DNA of 64,000 bases from NCBI GenBank assembly GCA_023101885.1, contig JALPQD010000006.1, forward strand, positions 13,811,585 through 13,875,584, read 5' to 3'. The first letter of the stretch is position 1. The number at the start of each line of letters is the position of its first letter. The notes beneath the pieces were generated by a model. The model had not been told where the DNA came from. It did not search any database and saw only the letters and a program-made list of their open reading frames with translations. The stretch comes from Typhlomys cinereus (lineage: Eukaryota; Chordata; Mammalia; Rodentia; Platacanthomyidae). Position numbers and translations under genes: made by a program. Positions 13,159 to 25,047 of this stretch are shown here, one piece after another.

Positions 13159-13649
13159 CATTCTTATTTAACAGTCATCTTGACTTTCATGAGTGTAAGT
13201 ATCTCATCCTTCTGGCTTTCAAGTTTTTCGCTGAGAAATCCACTAATGTTTAATGGGAAATCCTTTACATGATGAATTTTTCCCTTGTTTCTTTCAAGAT
13301 TGTCTCTTTACTTTTAGAATTTGACAATGACTATGAGGTATCTTCACGTGGGTCTGTTTGGATTTGCCTTATTTAGTATCCTATGGTCTTCTTGAATCTG
13401 ACTTCCTATTTTCTTTTTCAGACTTATGAGGTGTTTTAAGTCATAATGTATGTATATTCTCTTCTCCTTTCTCACTGTCTTCTCCTTCTGTTACATCAGT
13501 AACACAAATTGTTCTGCTGGATAGCATCCCACAAACCTTATAAACTGTTTTCACTTTTTATGTTTCTTCTAGTTTTTGTTCTTTACATTGGAAGATTTCC
13601 AGTGATATATAATATGATATGTGGAAGATTTCCACATTTATACTGTGCA

Positions 13650-14950
13650 GTCCAATCTGCCTTTAAACATGCTGCCTCCTCCACCTCTGCTAAATTTGCA
13701 GGTCAGCTACAGAGTTCTTAAAATATATTCTGTTTGGTGTGTCTGCCTTGACTCTACTTTTGCCTCTATGAAAGCCTTTTGTGTCCTTTTTTCTGGTCTC
13801 TGGGAATTTTATTCACAGGAAGTGGTCCTAACCTGAGCCACTCATGCAAGGACCAAGGTGATTTACCAGCTCTTTAGTAAGAAAAGCAAATGTTGTTTAT
13901 ATAAACTGTAATACATTATTCTGGATAAATCAGAGAAAACTCACTGAAGGAAATTGGAATTAAGTTAAGAAATGATGGATTTCCTCTTAGTGGAATAGGG
14001 AAATAAGAGTTAAAAGAACATGTTGGTAAAACTTCTCATTTTTGTATATCTATGACATCCACTAAGCTAGACATCAATGCTCCATCCTAGGAAATAGCAG
14101 AATAACATTTAAAAACAAAAAAATAATCTTAACTCTATAAAAGAAGTAAATTTAATCTTAAATTTATAAAAGAAGTGAAGTCATGGGAAAAACCATTTCC
14201 CTTGAAGTTGTAGATACCAGTGGATAAATAATTGCCAGAAGCAAAAATTCTTGATGACCAACCTCTGTAGAAACCAAAGGCAAGAGTAAGGAAAGCCCAC
14301 TGTAATGAAGGTCCAGTGTGGACGAATCTAAAATGGGAAACTCCAATGAGATCCACCATATTTTGGTAAATTTTATTTAATGGAGCCATACCAAATTCAT
14401 ACAATGAAGACAAGAGAGAAAAAAAATCCTCATGCTTCTGAAAGAGGGAAGAGAAAAATGAGCATTATAAATACATCACCACATTCCAATCTGCTGTTTT
14501 GTTTGTGGAGGTGTTGCATAATTATATTTTTAAAAGTCATGACCAAGTACACAAAAAAGGGAAATTCAATCATATGATTATAGAATAATTTCCTTTTCCT
14601 ATTCCTTAACAGCATGCCAGCAATCAATAGTATGATAATAGTGAATTGTAGTTGAAAGAGCTATAAAACAGACTCAATGACAAGACTTTGTAAGATAAAC
14701 TTAAGAAAAAGATGTTTGAGGAGAAACAGAACAGAAACTGGAACATTTGGAGTGCTAATAAAACTATAAACTAATACAAACCTTACACTAAGTTAATATT
14801 TTAAAGAGCTTCTTAAATCATGTATAGTAGTAATTGATGATTTTGCATGTGATATCAGTACTTGATAAACACAAGTGGGAGGATCAGGACTTCAAGGCCC
14901 ACATGCTTCCATCTATATAAAAAATTAGAATTTGATATTTAAAATACAAT
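13650..14950. other. Unassigned intergenic sequence
   Basis: I see no gene or recognisable repeat. A short imperfect direct repeat ('ataaaagaagt', with 'atttaatctta' between the copies) lies at about 14137-14178. Open frames are short and lack supporting features. Confidence 0.4.
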
Positions 14951-14954
14951 TTCG

Positions 14955-15240
14955 GGGGCTGGAGAGGTGGCTCAGGGGTTAAGCCTCTGCCTTGCAGGCG
15001 GAAGGTCCTGAGTTTGGATCCTAGACCCCATGTGTAGATGCCGGGCAGAAGCGGGGGCGGCCTGCGTTTCTGGTCCTGGTAGGGTGGAGCCTGTGAATCC
15101 CAGAGCAGAGTAAACAAGGAGGAGGTGGAGGCGGTCCATGGTGGTTCCCGAATTCGCCCGTGGTTCTACACACGCACGCACGCACGTGCACACATGCACA
15201 ATTGAATAAGATAATAAATAATAATAATAATAAAAGAAAA
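14955..15240 (+). mobile_element. Young tRNA-derived SINE, near full length
   Basis: The head 'ggggctggagaggtggctc' with A-box-like 'ggctcaggggtt' and B-box-like 'gagtttggatcc' is polymerase III promoter text. A GC-rich, CpG-containing body follows ('gccgggcagaagcgggg', 'ttcccgaattcgcccgtgg'). The 3' part is a CA/CG-rich microsatellite and an AATAAA-rich tail, as in T+ SINEs. It is nearly identical to the copy at 63738, so the family was recently active. The body does not match mouse B2 as I know it. Confidence 0.85.
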
Positions 15241-15845
15241 TACTTTAAAAAAACTTTAAAATACAATTTCAATTGTGTTAAGAACCCCAAAATGGAATGC
15301 ATAGGTATAAATCAAACAGCATTTATAACAAATATATGTGAAGAAAATGATACAATTCTAATGAAAGGCATCAAAGAGTAAAACAAATGGGAAGAGTTTA
15401 CATTTCACAGTTAAGAAGCCTCATACTATCCAGATATCGGTTCTCGAATTTATCTACAGACTCAATAAAATTATAATTGAAATCCTATGAAGCTATTTTG
15501 TGAATTTTAAATGCAAACTGATTCTAAAGTTTAAATAGAGGGACAAAATAAAATCCAATCACCAAGAATATTTAGTTACAAAGACAGAGAACAGAGACTA
15601 CTCACTTTTATACCTTAATATAAGACAAGACTGCAGAGTATAAATCAACCTACATAAATCAATAGTGTTTCCATACTCCAGAAATCTGAAGTCAAATCAA
15701 GGAAGCAATTTCATTTCCAATAGGTAGATGCAGAAAGAAACATCGAAGGAACAAATTTAACCAAAATCTCTACAATGAAAACTATAAATCCCAATGAAGG
15801 AAATGCACAGAACACATGCACATATATGCTTGCACAAATTCACAT

Positions 15846-15848
<3 letters not shown>

Positions 15849-15892
<44 letters not shown>
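15849..15892. repeat. (CA)n microsatellite
   Basis: About 22 uninterrupted CA units, preceded by related 'cacatgtaca' text. It lies within the old L1. Confidence 0.98.
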
Positions 15893-15894
<2 letters not shown>

Positions 15895-16148
15895 GGAATG
15901 ATACCATGAGTTCATAGATTGGAAGAACTGTTAGAATTTTCTTACTGCACAAAAATTCTGTAATTTTAATATGTTCCCTAATACAATACAATATTGTTAA
16001 CAGAACTTGAGAGAGCAACCCTAGAACTTATAATGAACAACAAAATAATCATAGTCACCTTGAATTTAAAAAATGACGAAAGTAATATACTAGTTGCCTT
16101 CAAAAATATACTACAAAGTTGTAGCATTCTGAAGAATATGGTATTGGC

Positions 16149-16808
16149 TCTTATAACAAGACTCTAATTTAACAGGTTTTTATCTCTGGCCAGGGGGTGA
16201 CATCCAATACCCAAAGGCATTGTGGGAGCAGCAAAACTGAAAAAAAAAAAAATCAACAAACCATAATCCAGAACATCAGAGACTCTATATCAATCACCTG
16301 GAACTAGGCCAGCCTAATTTCTCCCTATCCTGAAGCTCAAGGAAATTTGCTGAACAGGGGGCGGTAAGATTGTAAGAGCACAAGGATGGGAGGAGCAATG
16401 ATATGCAAGATACTCCACACAAGTTAGGGCCGAAGCAATCATATTTGGACTTTACATGCCCTGCACAATGTCCAGCATACTATTGACCTCACAAAGTCTA
16501 GCATTTGCTAACTAAAGGCACTAGGATCCTGGGAGGCAAGGGATTGACAGTCACAGTAGTGTTCCTATGCTTAACGAGAACACAGGAAAGGGTTCTGGGA
16601 AATGTCACTAGGTCTTTGCACCTCATCAGAGGGGAGGACCCAGAGGAGAGTTTGGCATGCGCATTAAAGGATGCTCCGGGAATGGGAGGGGGAGGCACTG
16701 GGGGGAGGGAGAGGGAAGGAGGAAGGGAGGGGGGCACAGGGGGATAGGGAGTTGGAGGGGAGGGACCGGTGTACCTGTTAAGTTTGTATGAATGGAAATT
16801 AAAAAAAA
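16149..16808 (+). mobile_element. L1 3' end with clear target-site duplication
   Basis: This is only the 3'UTR of the recurrent L1 family. It runs from 'tcttataacaagactctaat' to the 3' terminus 'gtttgtatgaatggaaatt' plus an A-run, and includes the G-rich tract at 16685-16765. The target-site duplication 'aagaatatggtattggc' is present at 16132-16148 and 16809-16825, with some ambiguity against the A-tail. It interrupts an older L1, which dates it relative to that element. Confidence 0.95.
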
Positions 16809-17462
16809 AAGAATATGGTATTGGCATAAATACAGACACATAGAACAATAGAACAACAACATAGAGGGGCTAGAAGTAAATTCATTTATCTACGATCAAT
16901 TGATTTTAAACAAAGGTGTCAAAAACACTCGTTGGAAAAAGATTATTCTTTCCAATAAATGACATTAGCATAATTGACTTAACACGCAGAAAAATGAAAA
17001 ACCAGATTCCTATCCTACATCAGTAATTAAAAATCTCAAAATAGATTAGACTTAAATACAAGACACAAATAGGAGAAAGCATAAGGGAAATACTTCAGAA
17101 CAAGAAACACAAGAAAAAAGTAGACAAATGTGATTTCATCAAACCTAAATATTTCTTCACAGCAAAGAAAACAATCATCAAATTGAAGTCGAAATGTACA
17201 AAATTTTTTAAAGTGTAATGACAAGGAGTTATTGTCTAAATCATGTAATGTAAAACAACCCCCAGAACTCCATAGCATAAAACCAAATTGTCTGTTAAAA
17301 ATAACCAAGTCTTAAATAAACATTCCTAAAAAGAAGAAATATAGATAAACAGCATATACATGAGAATATTGTCAGCATTATTAAGCATTTGGGAAGAACA
17401 AATCAAAACCTCGTGATGATCCATCACCTCCTTCCAGTAAGAATGACTATTATCAAGAAGAC

Positions 17463-17541
17463 AAGCTGGGGATGTAGCTCAGTGGCAGAATGCTTGCCAA
17501 ACATGCTGAAGGATCCAGGTTCAATGTTCAGCACTAAAAAG
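17463..17541 (+). mobile_element. ID SINE
   Basis: 'gctggggatgtagctcagtg' followed by 'gcagaatgcttgccaaacat' and 'ggatccaggttcaatgttc' is the rodent ID element, derived from a tRNA-Ala or BC1-like RNA. The A-box and B-box are recognisable. A short A-rich tail follows. It is a retroposon and not a functional tRNA gene. Confidence 0.9.
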
Positions 17542-17830
17542 AAAATACACAAAATCAGTAGTGTCTGATATACGGAAAGAGAGAGAATCCTTAGACATGT
17601 TGGTAGAAAGAGGAGTTGTATAGCCATTAAGAAAAAGCACATGGTAGTTCCTCAGAAAAAGCAAAAACAGCACTAGTATAGATTCAGTAGTCTCACTTCT
17701 AGGTGTATCTAAAGGAAATGAAACAAGTATGTTGAAAAAGATATCTTCACTTACATCATCAGCACTACTTATAATTGCTGAGCAATAGAGCATGTCACAG
17801 TATCTGTCAAGCTGAAGATGGTGGAGAACG

Positions 17831-19479
17831 ACCAGGCAGTTAGTTTTAAGCTACAGTGAGGTAGAAGTAAGGTGTGGTGCTATTGCACTGTTGATGCCTA
17901 TTAACGGTGACTGTGTACTGATTCTTTCAAAAAGCTATAAGAGTTTTCAACATTTTTGCTATTAATAGGATATATGTTTGAGGTGAAAAACTTGACATGA
18001 TTTAAACAACATATAGTACATACATGTGTGGAAACTTTACAAGGTAAAATTTTATGTTCTCATGTTTTAGTTTAAAAATGTTTTAATAATTTTCTTTTTA
18101 AGAACATTTCAAAAGGACAAAGAAAGCACTACTATTGTTCAAGTGAATACCAAGAGTCAAGGTAAAAAATAACAAAACAAAGCTGGAAAGTGTGGAGTGT
18201 AGTTGGAATGTAGAGAGCTTCCAGGTTATTAGAGGCGATAGTACGAAAACACAAGTGGGAAATCTCATAAATGATAGACTCGCCTTCCTGAGAGTGGAGA
18301 TGTCCCAAAGTTCCTGAAGTTCTGATTGGATGGCTCCATTCTTTAGAGAATTAAAGGGAAACATGAGAGGCACTTGAAGCCCAGTTCTAGCTTCTGGCTG
18401 ACAGAAAGTTAAGAGTCAGTTTTAGATCTTTAGTTTGCTTCTTAGGTAGTGCTTCATGACTGTTCTGTGACAAGCTGAAAACTGCAAGCAAGTAAGGGAA
18501 GATGGAACAACAAAGAACTGACAAGGAGTATTAAACGGATAATGTTTGTGGTTGCATTGGGAGTAAATCAGTAGGAATTAGCAACGGAATCTAGCATTTA
18601 TTTATTTATTTATTCATTCATTCATTTTATTGCAATGATTTATATTAGTATTTTCAGTTACTATAGTTACTTCAGTTACTATAAGAAATAATTTAATTTT
18701 TTATGTTTTATTATGACATCTTCAGACATATGTATCACTGTTCTTTGCTGACATTCTCCTCCTCCATGACTCTTCTTCATCTTTCTCTTTTACCTTTGGT
18801 CCACCTTTTCCCCTCAAAACTCCCCCTGGAAAATATGCCTCAGAAAGGTAACTGTGGAAATGAGAAAGTCAAGCTTATTGGAAGGAAAGCTTATTGGAAG
18901 GAAATTGATGGATAATCTTTTAGACATTTTGCATGTGATGTGCTAATGGGGAAAAGTATAGAGCTCAAAATGTAGTTGGTGACTCATGGCTGAAGCCTAA
19001 AGATCAGTGGATCCAGAAATAAAGGTAATTCCCCTCTCCTCCAAGCCACTATGACCTTATAGTGGAGTCAGTGGACACTCTGCAAGTCGTTGGAGTTAGC
19101 AAGGGAGCCAGCAAGAAAGGACCAGCTGATTCCAGAACCTTGAAAATGGGAGTCAAAGATGCAGAAGTGAAGAGAGATCAGAAAACTTGGACAATTCAAG
19201 CCAGAAAACTGACTATGAATTTCTTTGCACCATTTGCAATTTGGGCCTATTTTAGATCAGGGAATGAAGAAAGAAACAAAAAGTGTTTTATTTTAAGAGA
19301 ACTATGATCCTGATTATGACACAGGGTGAAAATAATGAGTAAATAGCAGGTGTCTTAAAAGTTCTTACTAATGAATTGACTAAGAACCCCTGGATGAGAA
19401 TATACTTGTATTATTTCTTTATATGACATGATATCAATTTGCTTTTAAATACTTATCTTTCATCTCAGTAATTTGTTTG
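17831..19479. other. Unassigned sequence with a TTTA/TTCA simple repeat
   Basis: A '(ttta)n(ttca)n' stretch lies at 18597-18630 and a short tandem 'aagcttattggaagga' pair at 18870-18902. An 81-codon open frame at 19062-19307 has no recognisable domain or signal and is probably chance. Nothing else is supported. Confidence 0.4.
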
Positions 19480-20240
19480 GCCCTTAGCTGCCATTTCAGA
19501 ATCTTCTTTCTGCTCTAGATGGTAGTTTACAAAGAAGAGATGACCATGGAACAAACACTAAATCCCAGTCAAGACATCTAATCCTCTTCTCTCAAGAACT
19601 AAAGGCCAATGCAGAAGGAAGAGTAAAAAGAATATAGACTACTCTTAAACCTTAAGCAGAGGACACTCTCATCATCATGATCTGATGTTAATGCAGACAG
19701 CTACAGTGGCACAGATATTGACAATAAGTAAAGTCTGAGTCCTAAAGATTCGGGAGGGGGGGTACTGTGGAAGAGAGGACAGAAAGAATGTGAGAGGCAG
19801 AAGACAGGGATACAGCTGTGAAATAACATCCTAAAAAATTACAACCAAAGCAATCATGAGCCCATAACAGAAGTGGTTACTGACACTGAGTGGGTCTACA
19901 AGGTCAGAGATCCACTATGGCCTGAAGAGAACCCCCACTGGTTCTATAAAGTACTGATGCACAATGGACACCCATCAGGTTTGGTGGGGAGAGGGAGTAT
20001 ACACACAGATGAGTCTACTAGGCTCTAAGAGAAGATTCCAACTCCAGAATTACACAGTGGGTCTGACTGAACTCAATGTTCACAAAACATATAGGCATAA
20101 GGACATGAATAAGAAGGAAAACTTGAAAGGATAGGGAAATGGGGGGAAGAGTTAGGGGAAAATAGGAGAGTAAATGGAATAATTTGTATACATGTTTGAA
20201 ACCGTCAAGAGGCATAATTTGTCAATAAAGAAGAGGGGAA
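19480..20240 (+). mobile_element. Older rodent L1 3'UTR
   Basis: The text resembles the 3'UTR of an older rodent L1 subfamily: 'cactgagtgggtctacaag', 'ctatggcctgaagagaacc', and a 3' end 'gaggcataatttgtcaataa' followed by an A-rich tail. No ORF2 coding is visible upstream. The subfamily is uncertain. Confidence 0.55.
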
Positions 20241-21494
20241 ATATAAATGCATTGATACACTTTAATGTATTCCTACACTTCCTACTTTTTCTCCTAAGTC
20301 ATTTAAGTAATTTTCTTACTATTAGCCAAAATAGTGTGTTCTATAGGATTTTTCCTTAAAGAATGATGGAATTTGGTGTTTCAAAAGTTTATTTTGTGAT
20401 ATCAGGAAGTGATACATAAGTGTTCTGTAAAATCAGTTTATCCCTGAAAGTGTGCAAGCTAATTGAAAAGACTTATTTAGCATTATATGAATGTAAAAAA
20501 TCTACAGTAATTATATTATTGATGTTTAAGAATTTTTTGTACTTCTGGTAAATTTTTTATTATTTTAAAAACCATAATTTTTTTTTCTGTATGCTCAGCA
20601 ACTGTTCTTGTCTTTTTTGCAGCTGTAAATTCAGGATAGCTTGCTTTCTGAAAAATGTTTTCATTTGTCTTATTTTTGCCTACTTCTGTTCAAGGAAATA
20701 AGTACTGTATAAAATGTTACTATCAGCAAACAAATAATTTTGCTGGGTGTGTCCTCGCCATCCAAATGTTTGTTTGCTGGTTTTTTGGTTTTCAGTTTTT
20801 GCTTTTTTGGTTTGTTTTTTGGTTTCCCTGGGGGTTCAAATATTCGTGCCTATATTTTCTTGGGTTGTCTTTCTTCTATTTAGCCTTTCTTCGCTATGAG
20901 CTCTCCTGTTACCCAGGATTTTTTTTTTCCCTGAGGCTTCAGGAATTGCCTGGTAGGAATGCTTGTGAAAATATTTGAGGATAGCCCAAACATTTTTTTA
21001 ATAACATTTGCTTGGAAAAAATTTTACTGGCAGTTAGGACACATTTATTTAAACATATTTCAAAATATTTATGCATCCCAGCAATGCTTTGGCCGTTTCT
21101 GTAGAGTTAGGCTGAATTAACGGCTCTCTTGTTAAGTCTTTTTGTTTGTTTTTGGTCATTTGTAGTAGTTGACTAATGAATGCTTGCTAGAATTTCCACA
21201 CAGTTGATTTGATTAGCTTAAGAATAAGGTGACTACAACAACCAGAAGTCTTTGAACTTCGTTTCTTTTCAGAGAAATGAATTCAAAAAAACAAATGAGA
21301 TTAATTTTTCCATAATCTTGTCAAATGGTTGATTCTCAGTAGCTACTTCAATTCTTTTTCACCTATTTTCCCCAATGCTAATTCATAAAATGATGGACTT
21401 CTTAGTGTCATTTTGTGCTACTGTTTGGTATTTGATGTCTAATGTGACCTATGGTTCTGTTTATAGTGCTTATGCCATTTTTAAGTTTTTTTAA
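20241..21494. other. Unassigned AT-rich sequence
   Basis: I see no gene or recognisable element. The 107-codon open frame at 20655-20978 is T-rich and low in complexity, without domain features, and I do not treat it as a gene. Confidence 0.4.
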
Positions 21495-23390
21495 ATAAAA
21501 GGTGCTCAACCTCCCTGATCATCTGAGAAATGCAAATTAAAACTGCTCTGAGATACCAGTTTACTCCAGTTAGAATGGCTAAGATCAAGAACACAAAGAG
21601 AAAATGCTAGCAAGGCTGTGGAGAGAAGGGGACACTCACTGTTGGTTGGGAGTATAAACTGGTAGCGCCTCTTCAGAGATCAGTGTGGAGGTTCCTCGCA
21701 GTTAAAAATGGAACTGCCATATGACCCAGCTGTAGCACACCTAGGAATATTGCCAAAAGTCTCTACATTTTATTACAAAGACACTTGTTCATTTATGTTC
21801 ATTGAAAGCTCTAGTCACAATAGTGAGAAAATGGAATCAGTCAGCATGTCCATCGAAAGAGGAATGGATAATGAACATGTGGTACATACACACAATGGAA
21901 TATTACTCACCATCAGAAAGGAGATTATAGAATTTTCTGGTAAATGGATGGAACTGGAAAATTTAATATTGAGCAAGGTATCTCAGACACATACACACAT
22001 ATACATATAAAATCCACGTTTTCCAAAGAAAGGAAGAATAATGGGCAGCCCCTATGCAGAAGAGCACAAAATGAGGAGAAAAGTTTGTATGGGGGACCCT
22101 GAGCTGATCCAGTTAGAACCTAGTAACAAAATTATACTAGAAGCAACCAGAATGTGACACTTCCAGATTAAATATTGGTCAGAGAGGTTTCAAAGGCCCC
22201 CAAATATTATAGACTTTTGACAATGCTCTTGGTTGCTCTCCAAAAACTTTCAGTAAGACCCTATTTCTGAAGATGCAACACATATGCATCACAGAAACAT
22301 GGGCAGAATACATCACTGGAGCTAGCTGATGAGACCTTCCTCATTGCTGGATAGCTTACACAATACCAAGTGATACTGTAGAAGTTACTGTGGGAGATAA
22401 ATAATCACAGGCTTCATCAACCCATGAGATATGCATGTTGCAATAAAAATCACCATGGCAATAGGTGACCATCAATGTAATAGTGGCATGAGTATCAAGG
22501 AAACAGCCAACAGCTTCCTGATTGGACTCAAAATCTGCTTGTTAGAATTGAACACATCCCTATTAGTGTTAACTAGAACTGGAACTTAAAAAGGAGAAGG
22601 AAATAGGTCAAAAGAAAAAAAAATAGCCAATGAACCTATAGGTAGGAAGATAAAACACCAAACTGCTCTGTAAATAGCTCCTATTATACCCATAGATTTG
22701 AAGAACACTTAGCACTAAACCTAGAAGTCTTCACTAGAGGTAGAGAATCTTAACACCCTGACAGGATGCAGCCTAGAGCAATAGAAGAGCAGTGAAGTGG
22801 ACAGCAACAGCTGGCCATAATGCAGAGTACAAGTGACCCAGCAAGACTCACACAGAAACAGGTCAACTTAGTCTCTTCCCATTCTAGGGCTTTGGGAACA
22901 TTTTGAAAGAGGGGGCAGTGAGACTGTAAGAGAATAATGAAAAGATTCACCACTGGACAAAACATTCTATTCAAGGCAGGACTACTACATCTAGGAACTC
23001 ACTGCAGTGAGACTTGTCCTTACCAGACCTGCATAATGACTAATGACTGATATACCAACATGTCCCCATAGACTGTAGAGGAACTCAAGATAGATAAGAA
23101 TATACAGTGGAAATTTTGGGGACTAAACCTTGATGGGTGAAGGGAAAAGCCCCTATCAGTGGGGTGGCCCGGAAGAGGCAATGTGGTATGCCACAAGAGG
23201 CCTGAACTCCAGCAAGAGTAGACAAGTCTGAGGGAACCCTAGAGTCCATAGAAGCAGCCAGGCAGGAAGGTGGAAGAGAGTGGGATGGATTGATGAAGAG
23301 ATGGGAGGGAGGTGGGGCAGAAGGAAACAGGGATAAGTACTCAGTATGCTTATAAAACTAAAAGGAATTTTTAAAAGTTAAAAAAAATCT
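21495..23390 (+). mobile_element. Older rodent L1: ORF2 end plus 3'UTR
   Basis: It opens in the ORF2 C-terminal region ('ctccctgatcatctgagaaa', 'gaactgccatatgacccag', 'ggtacatacacacaatgga'). It then runs through a long 3'UTR to a polypurine tract (23270-23330) and an A-rich end near 23390. The ORF2 part has stops and shifts. It differs clearly from the recurrent younger L1 family, so it is a separate, older subfamily. Confidence 0.75.
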
Positions 23391-23479
23391 AAATGCAATC
23401 AACATCTAAATGAAGAAAGAAAACCAATAAATTATTTGTGTATTTATGTTGATAGATTAAACTTTGGAGGGGAGGGATG

Positions 23480-23764
23480 TGTATTTTCTTAGTAGGTTTC
23501 TTTTTTTAAAGGATTTTTAAAATGTATTTTGTGTGCATGTGTGTACGCACTCATGTGCATATGTCTGTGTGTATCAGAAGCTCTGTATGTGCCTGTGGAA
23601 GCTCAGGATGACTTTAGGAATCATCCTAGATTGCTCTAACTTTTTTTTTGTTTTACTTTGGGCTTTCCTAAGCTCCCTTTTCAGGGTCAAAAGTGCAGGC
23701 TGCTACCATTTCCATCCAGCATTTTCATGTGGGATCTCACATTTGAACTCAGGTCCTTATTCTT
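23480..23764 (-). mobile_element. tRNA-derived SINE cut by the L1/cDNA insertion
   Basis: A minus-strand SINE: TG-rich 3' tail at 23540-23575, body 'actttgggctttcctaagc', and B-box-side text 'cacatttgaactcaggtcc'. The expected head ('ttgcttgcaaagcaag...accccttagccatctc', reversed) is missing where the L1 poly(T) begins. A possible remnant of that head is seen at about 25703-25735, on the far side of the composite insertion. Confidence 0.65.
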
Positions 23765-25047
23765 TTTTTTTTTAAACATTTTTTGTTATCTCCACTCATA
23801 CAAATTTAACAGGTACACCGGTACCCTCCCTCCCTCCTCCTCTCCCCACCCCCGACCCCTCTGCTCACCCTCCTCCTCTCCGATGACATACAAGGACCCA
23901 GCGGCATTTCCCTGAACCCTTTCCTTTTTTGCCGTAAGCATAGGAACACTATTTTGGCTGTCAATCCCTTGCCTCCAAGGATCTTGGTGCTTTTAGCAAA
24001 TGCTAGACTTTGTGGGGTCAATAGTGTGTTGGACATTGCGCAGGGCATGCAAAGTCCAATTATGATTGCTTCGGCCCTAACTTGTGTATCTTGCATATCA
24101 TTGCTCCTCCCATCCTTGTGCTCTTACACTCTTACCGCCCCCTCTTCCGCAAATGTCCCTGAGCTTCAGGATGGGGAGAGATTAGTCTGGCCTAGTTCTA
24201 GATGATTAATATAGAGTCTCTGAAGTTCTGGAATATGGTTTGTTGATTTGCTTTTGCGGTTTTGCTGCTCCTGCAATGCCCTTCACTCCATCCTGATGGG
24301 TATTGGATGTCACCCCCTGGCCAGAGATAGAAAGCTGTTAAACTAGAGTCTTGTTATAAGAGTACATTCAAAGGTAGATGTAATAAAAGTAGGAAACCAC
24401 AGTGAGGGAGGGGTCAATCACCCATTTGAAAAATGGTTACTTATTATCTGCCAGACTATATGCCCTCCCCTTCTGGTGAGATCACACCCCCTCAGTTGTA
24501 AATGATCAGGAAGGAAAAGTCTGTGAACTTAACCAGATGTCTCATTGCTTACTTGCAGTCCTTGATGGAGGCCTATTTTCTCTGCTGTAACATGGTCCCC
24601 TCTCTCCTTGTTCTGGTGTGGCCCTCCTACCCCAGCCCTCCTTTTCATACTCCTTGCAATTACTGTATTACAGAGATTTATCGTCAAGTGTATCTAGGTG
24701 GGCTGGGTGGGTTTGGTACTAGGAGCCACCTATTAGGGAGTACATTCGGCGCTTAATTTTCTGGGTCTGGGATACTTCACTCAATATAATTGTTTTTAAT
24801 TCCATCCATTTCCCAGCAAATTCCAGTAATTGATCATTTTTGATGGCTGAGTTAAGTACTCCATTGTATAGATGTACCACATTTTCCTTATTCACTCATC
24901 AACTGTTGGACATTTGGGTTGATTCCATGACTTTGCTATTGTAAACAGTGCTGCTATGAACATGGTCGCACTTGTGCTATCGAGGTGAACCTCTGCTGCA
25001 TGGGGGGTTATTCCCAAAAGTGGAATCGCAGGGTCATATGGCATTTC
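23765..25047 (-). mobile_element. 5'-truncated L1 3' end, 3' partner of a chimeric insertion
   Basis: This holds the ORF2 C-terminus and 3'UTR of the recurrent L1 family on the minus strand, with its poly(T) at the low-coordinate end (about 23763-23774). The part of the G-rich 3'UTR tract seen in other copies is deleted around 23880. The 5' truncation point is at 25047 ('gggtcatatggcatttc'), where intact copies continue with 'aatctttaatttc'. Here it meets a 14-base T-run that is the poly(A) of the neighbouring cDNA. Confidence 0.85.

Larger units (their letters stand above)
9830..13650 (-). mobile_element. Old L1 remnants, interrupted by SINEs and an LTR
   Basis: Several blocks read as diverged L1 on the minus strand. 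On the plus strand these are the 'tttccaacacattttta'...'aaagaatgtgtatact' block (9935-10015), a T-rich block at 11840-12000, and 12600-13640. The last contains 'ggaagatttccagtgatat' and resembles the antisense of an old ORF1 region. The blocks are separated by SINEs at 10055-10195, 12185-12575 and 12915-13158 and an LTR at 11385-11805. I cannot show that all blocks come from a single insertion. About 10200-11380 is unassigned. Confidence 0.45.
15250..17830 (+). mobile_element. Old L1 ORF2 region, plus strand, interrupted twice
   Basis: Diverged L1 ORF2 text is seen in 'aacatcgaaggaacaaattt', 'aatctctacaatgaaaact', 'gaatatggtattggcataa', 'acttcagaacaagaaacac' and 'cagcactacttataattgc'. All frames are broken. 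A younger L1 3' end (16149-16808) and an ID SINE (17463-17541) sit inside it. A (CA)n microsatellite occupies 15849-15892. Confidence 0.75.

Noticed and set aside
15849..15892. Direct-repeat regions considered as CRISPR-like arrays
   Set aside because: All are simple microsatellites (also 52427-52477, 56679-56731, 57823-57850) in a mammalian genome, with no spacer structure.
17463..17541. Possible tRNA-Ala gene
   Set aside because: The sequence is an ID SINE with an A-rich tail and an altered cloverleaf, inserted in an old L1.
20655..20978. 107-codon open frame on the plus strand
   Set aside because: Phe/Trp-rich translation of a T-rich region, with no signal-peptide logic, domain or exon context. 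Chance is more likely.
23806..24205. Recurring proline/glycine-rich frames such as 'MAVNPLPPRILVPLANARL'
   Set aside because: The same frame recurs in each L1 3'UTR copy of the family (near 23954, 27276, 38645, 51942, 53704). It is repeat-derived, with no sign that it is translated.
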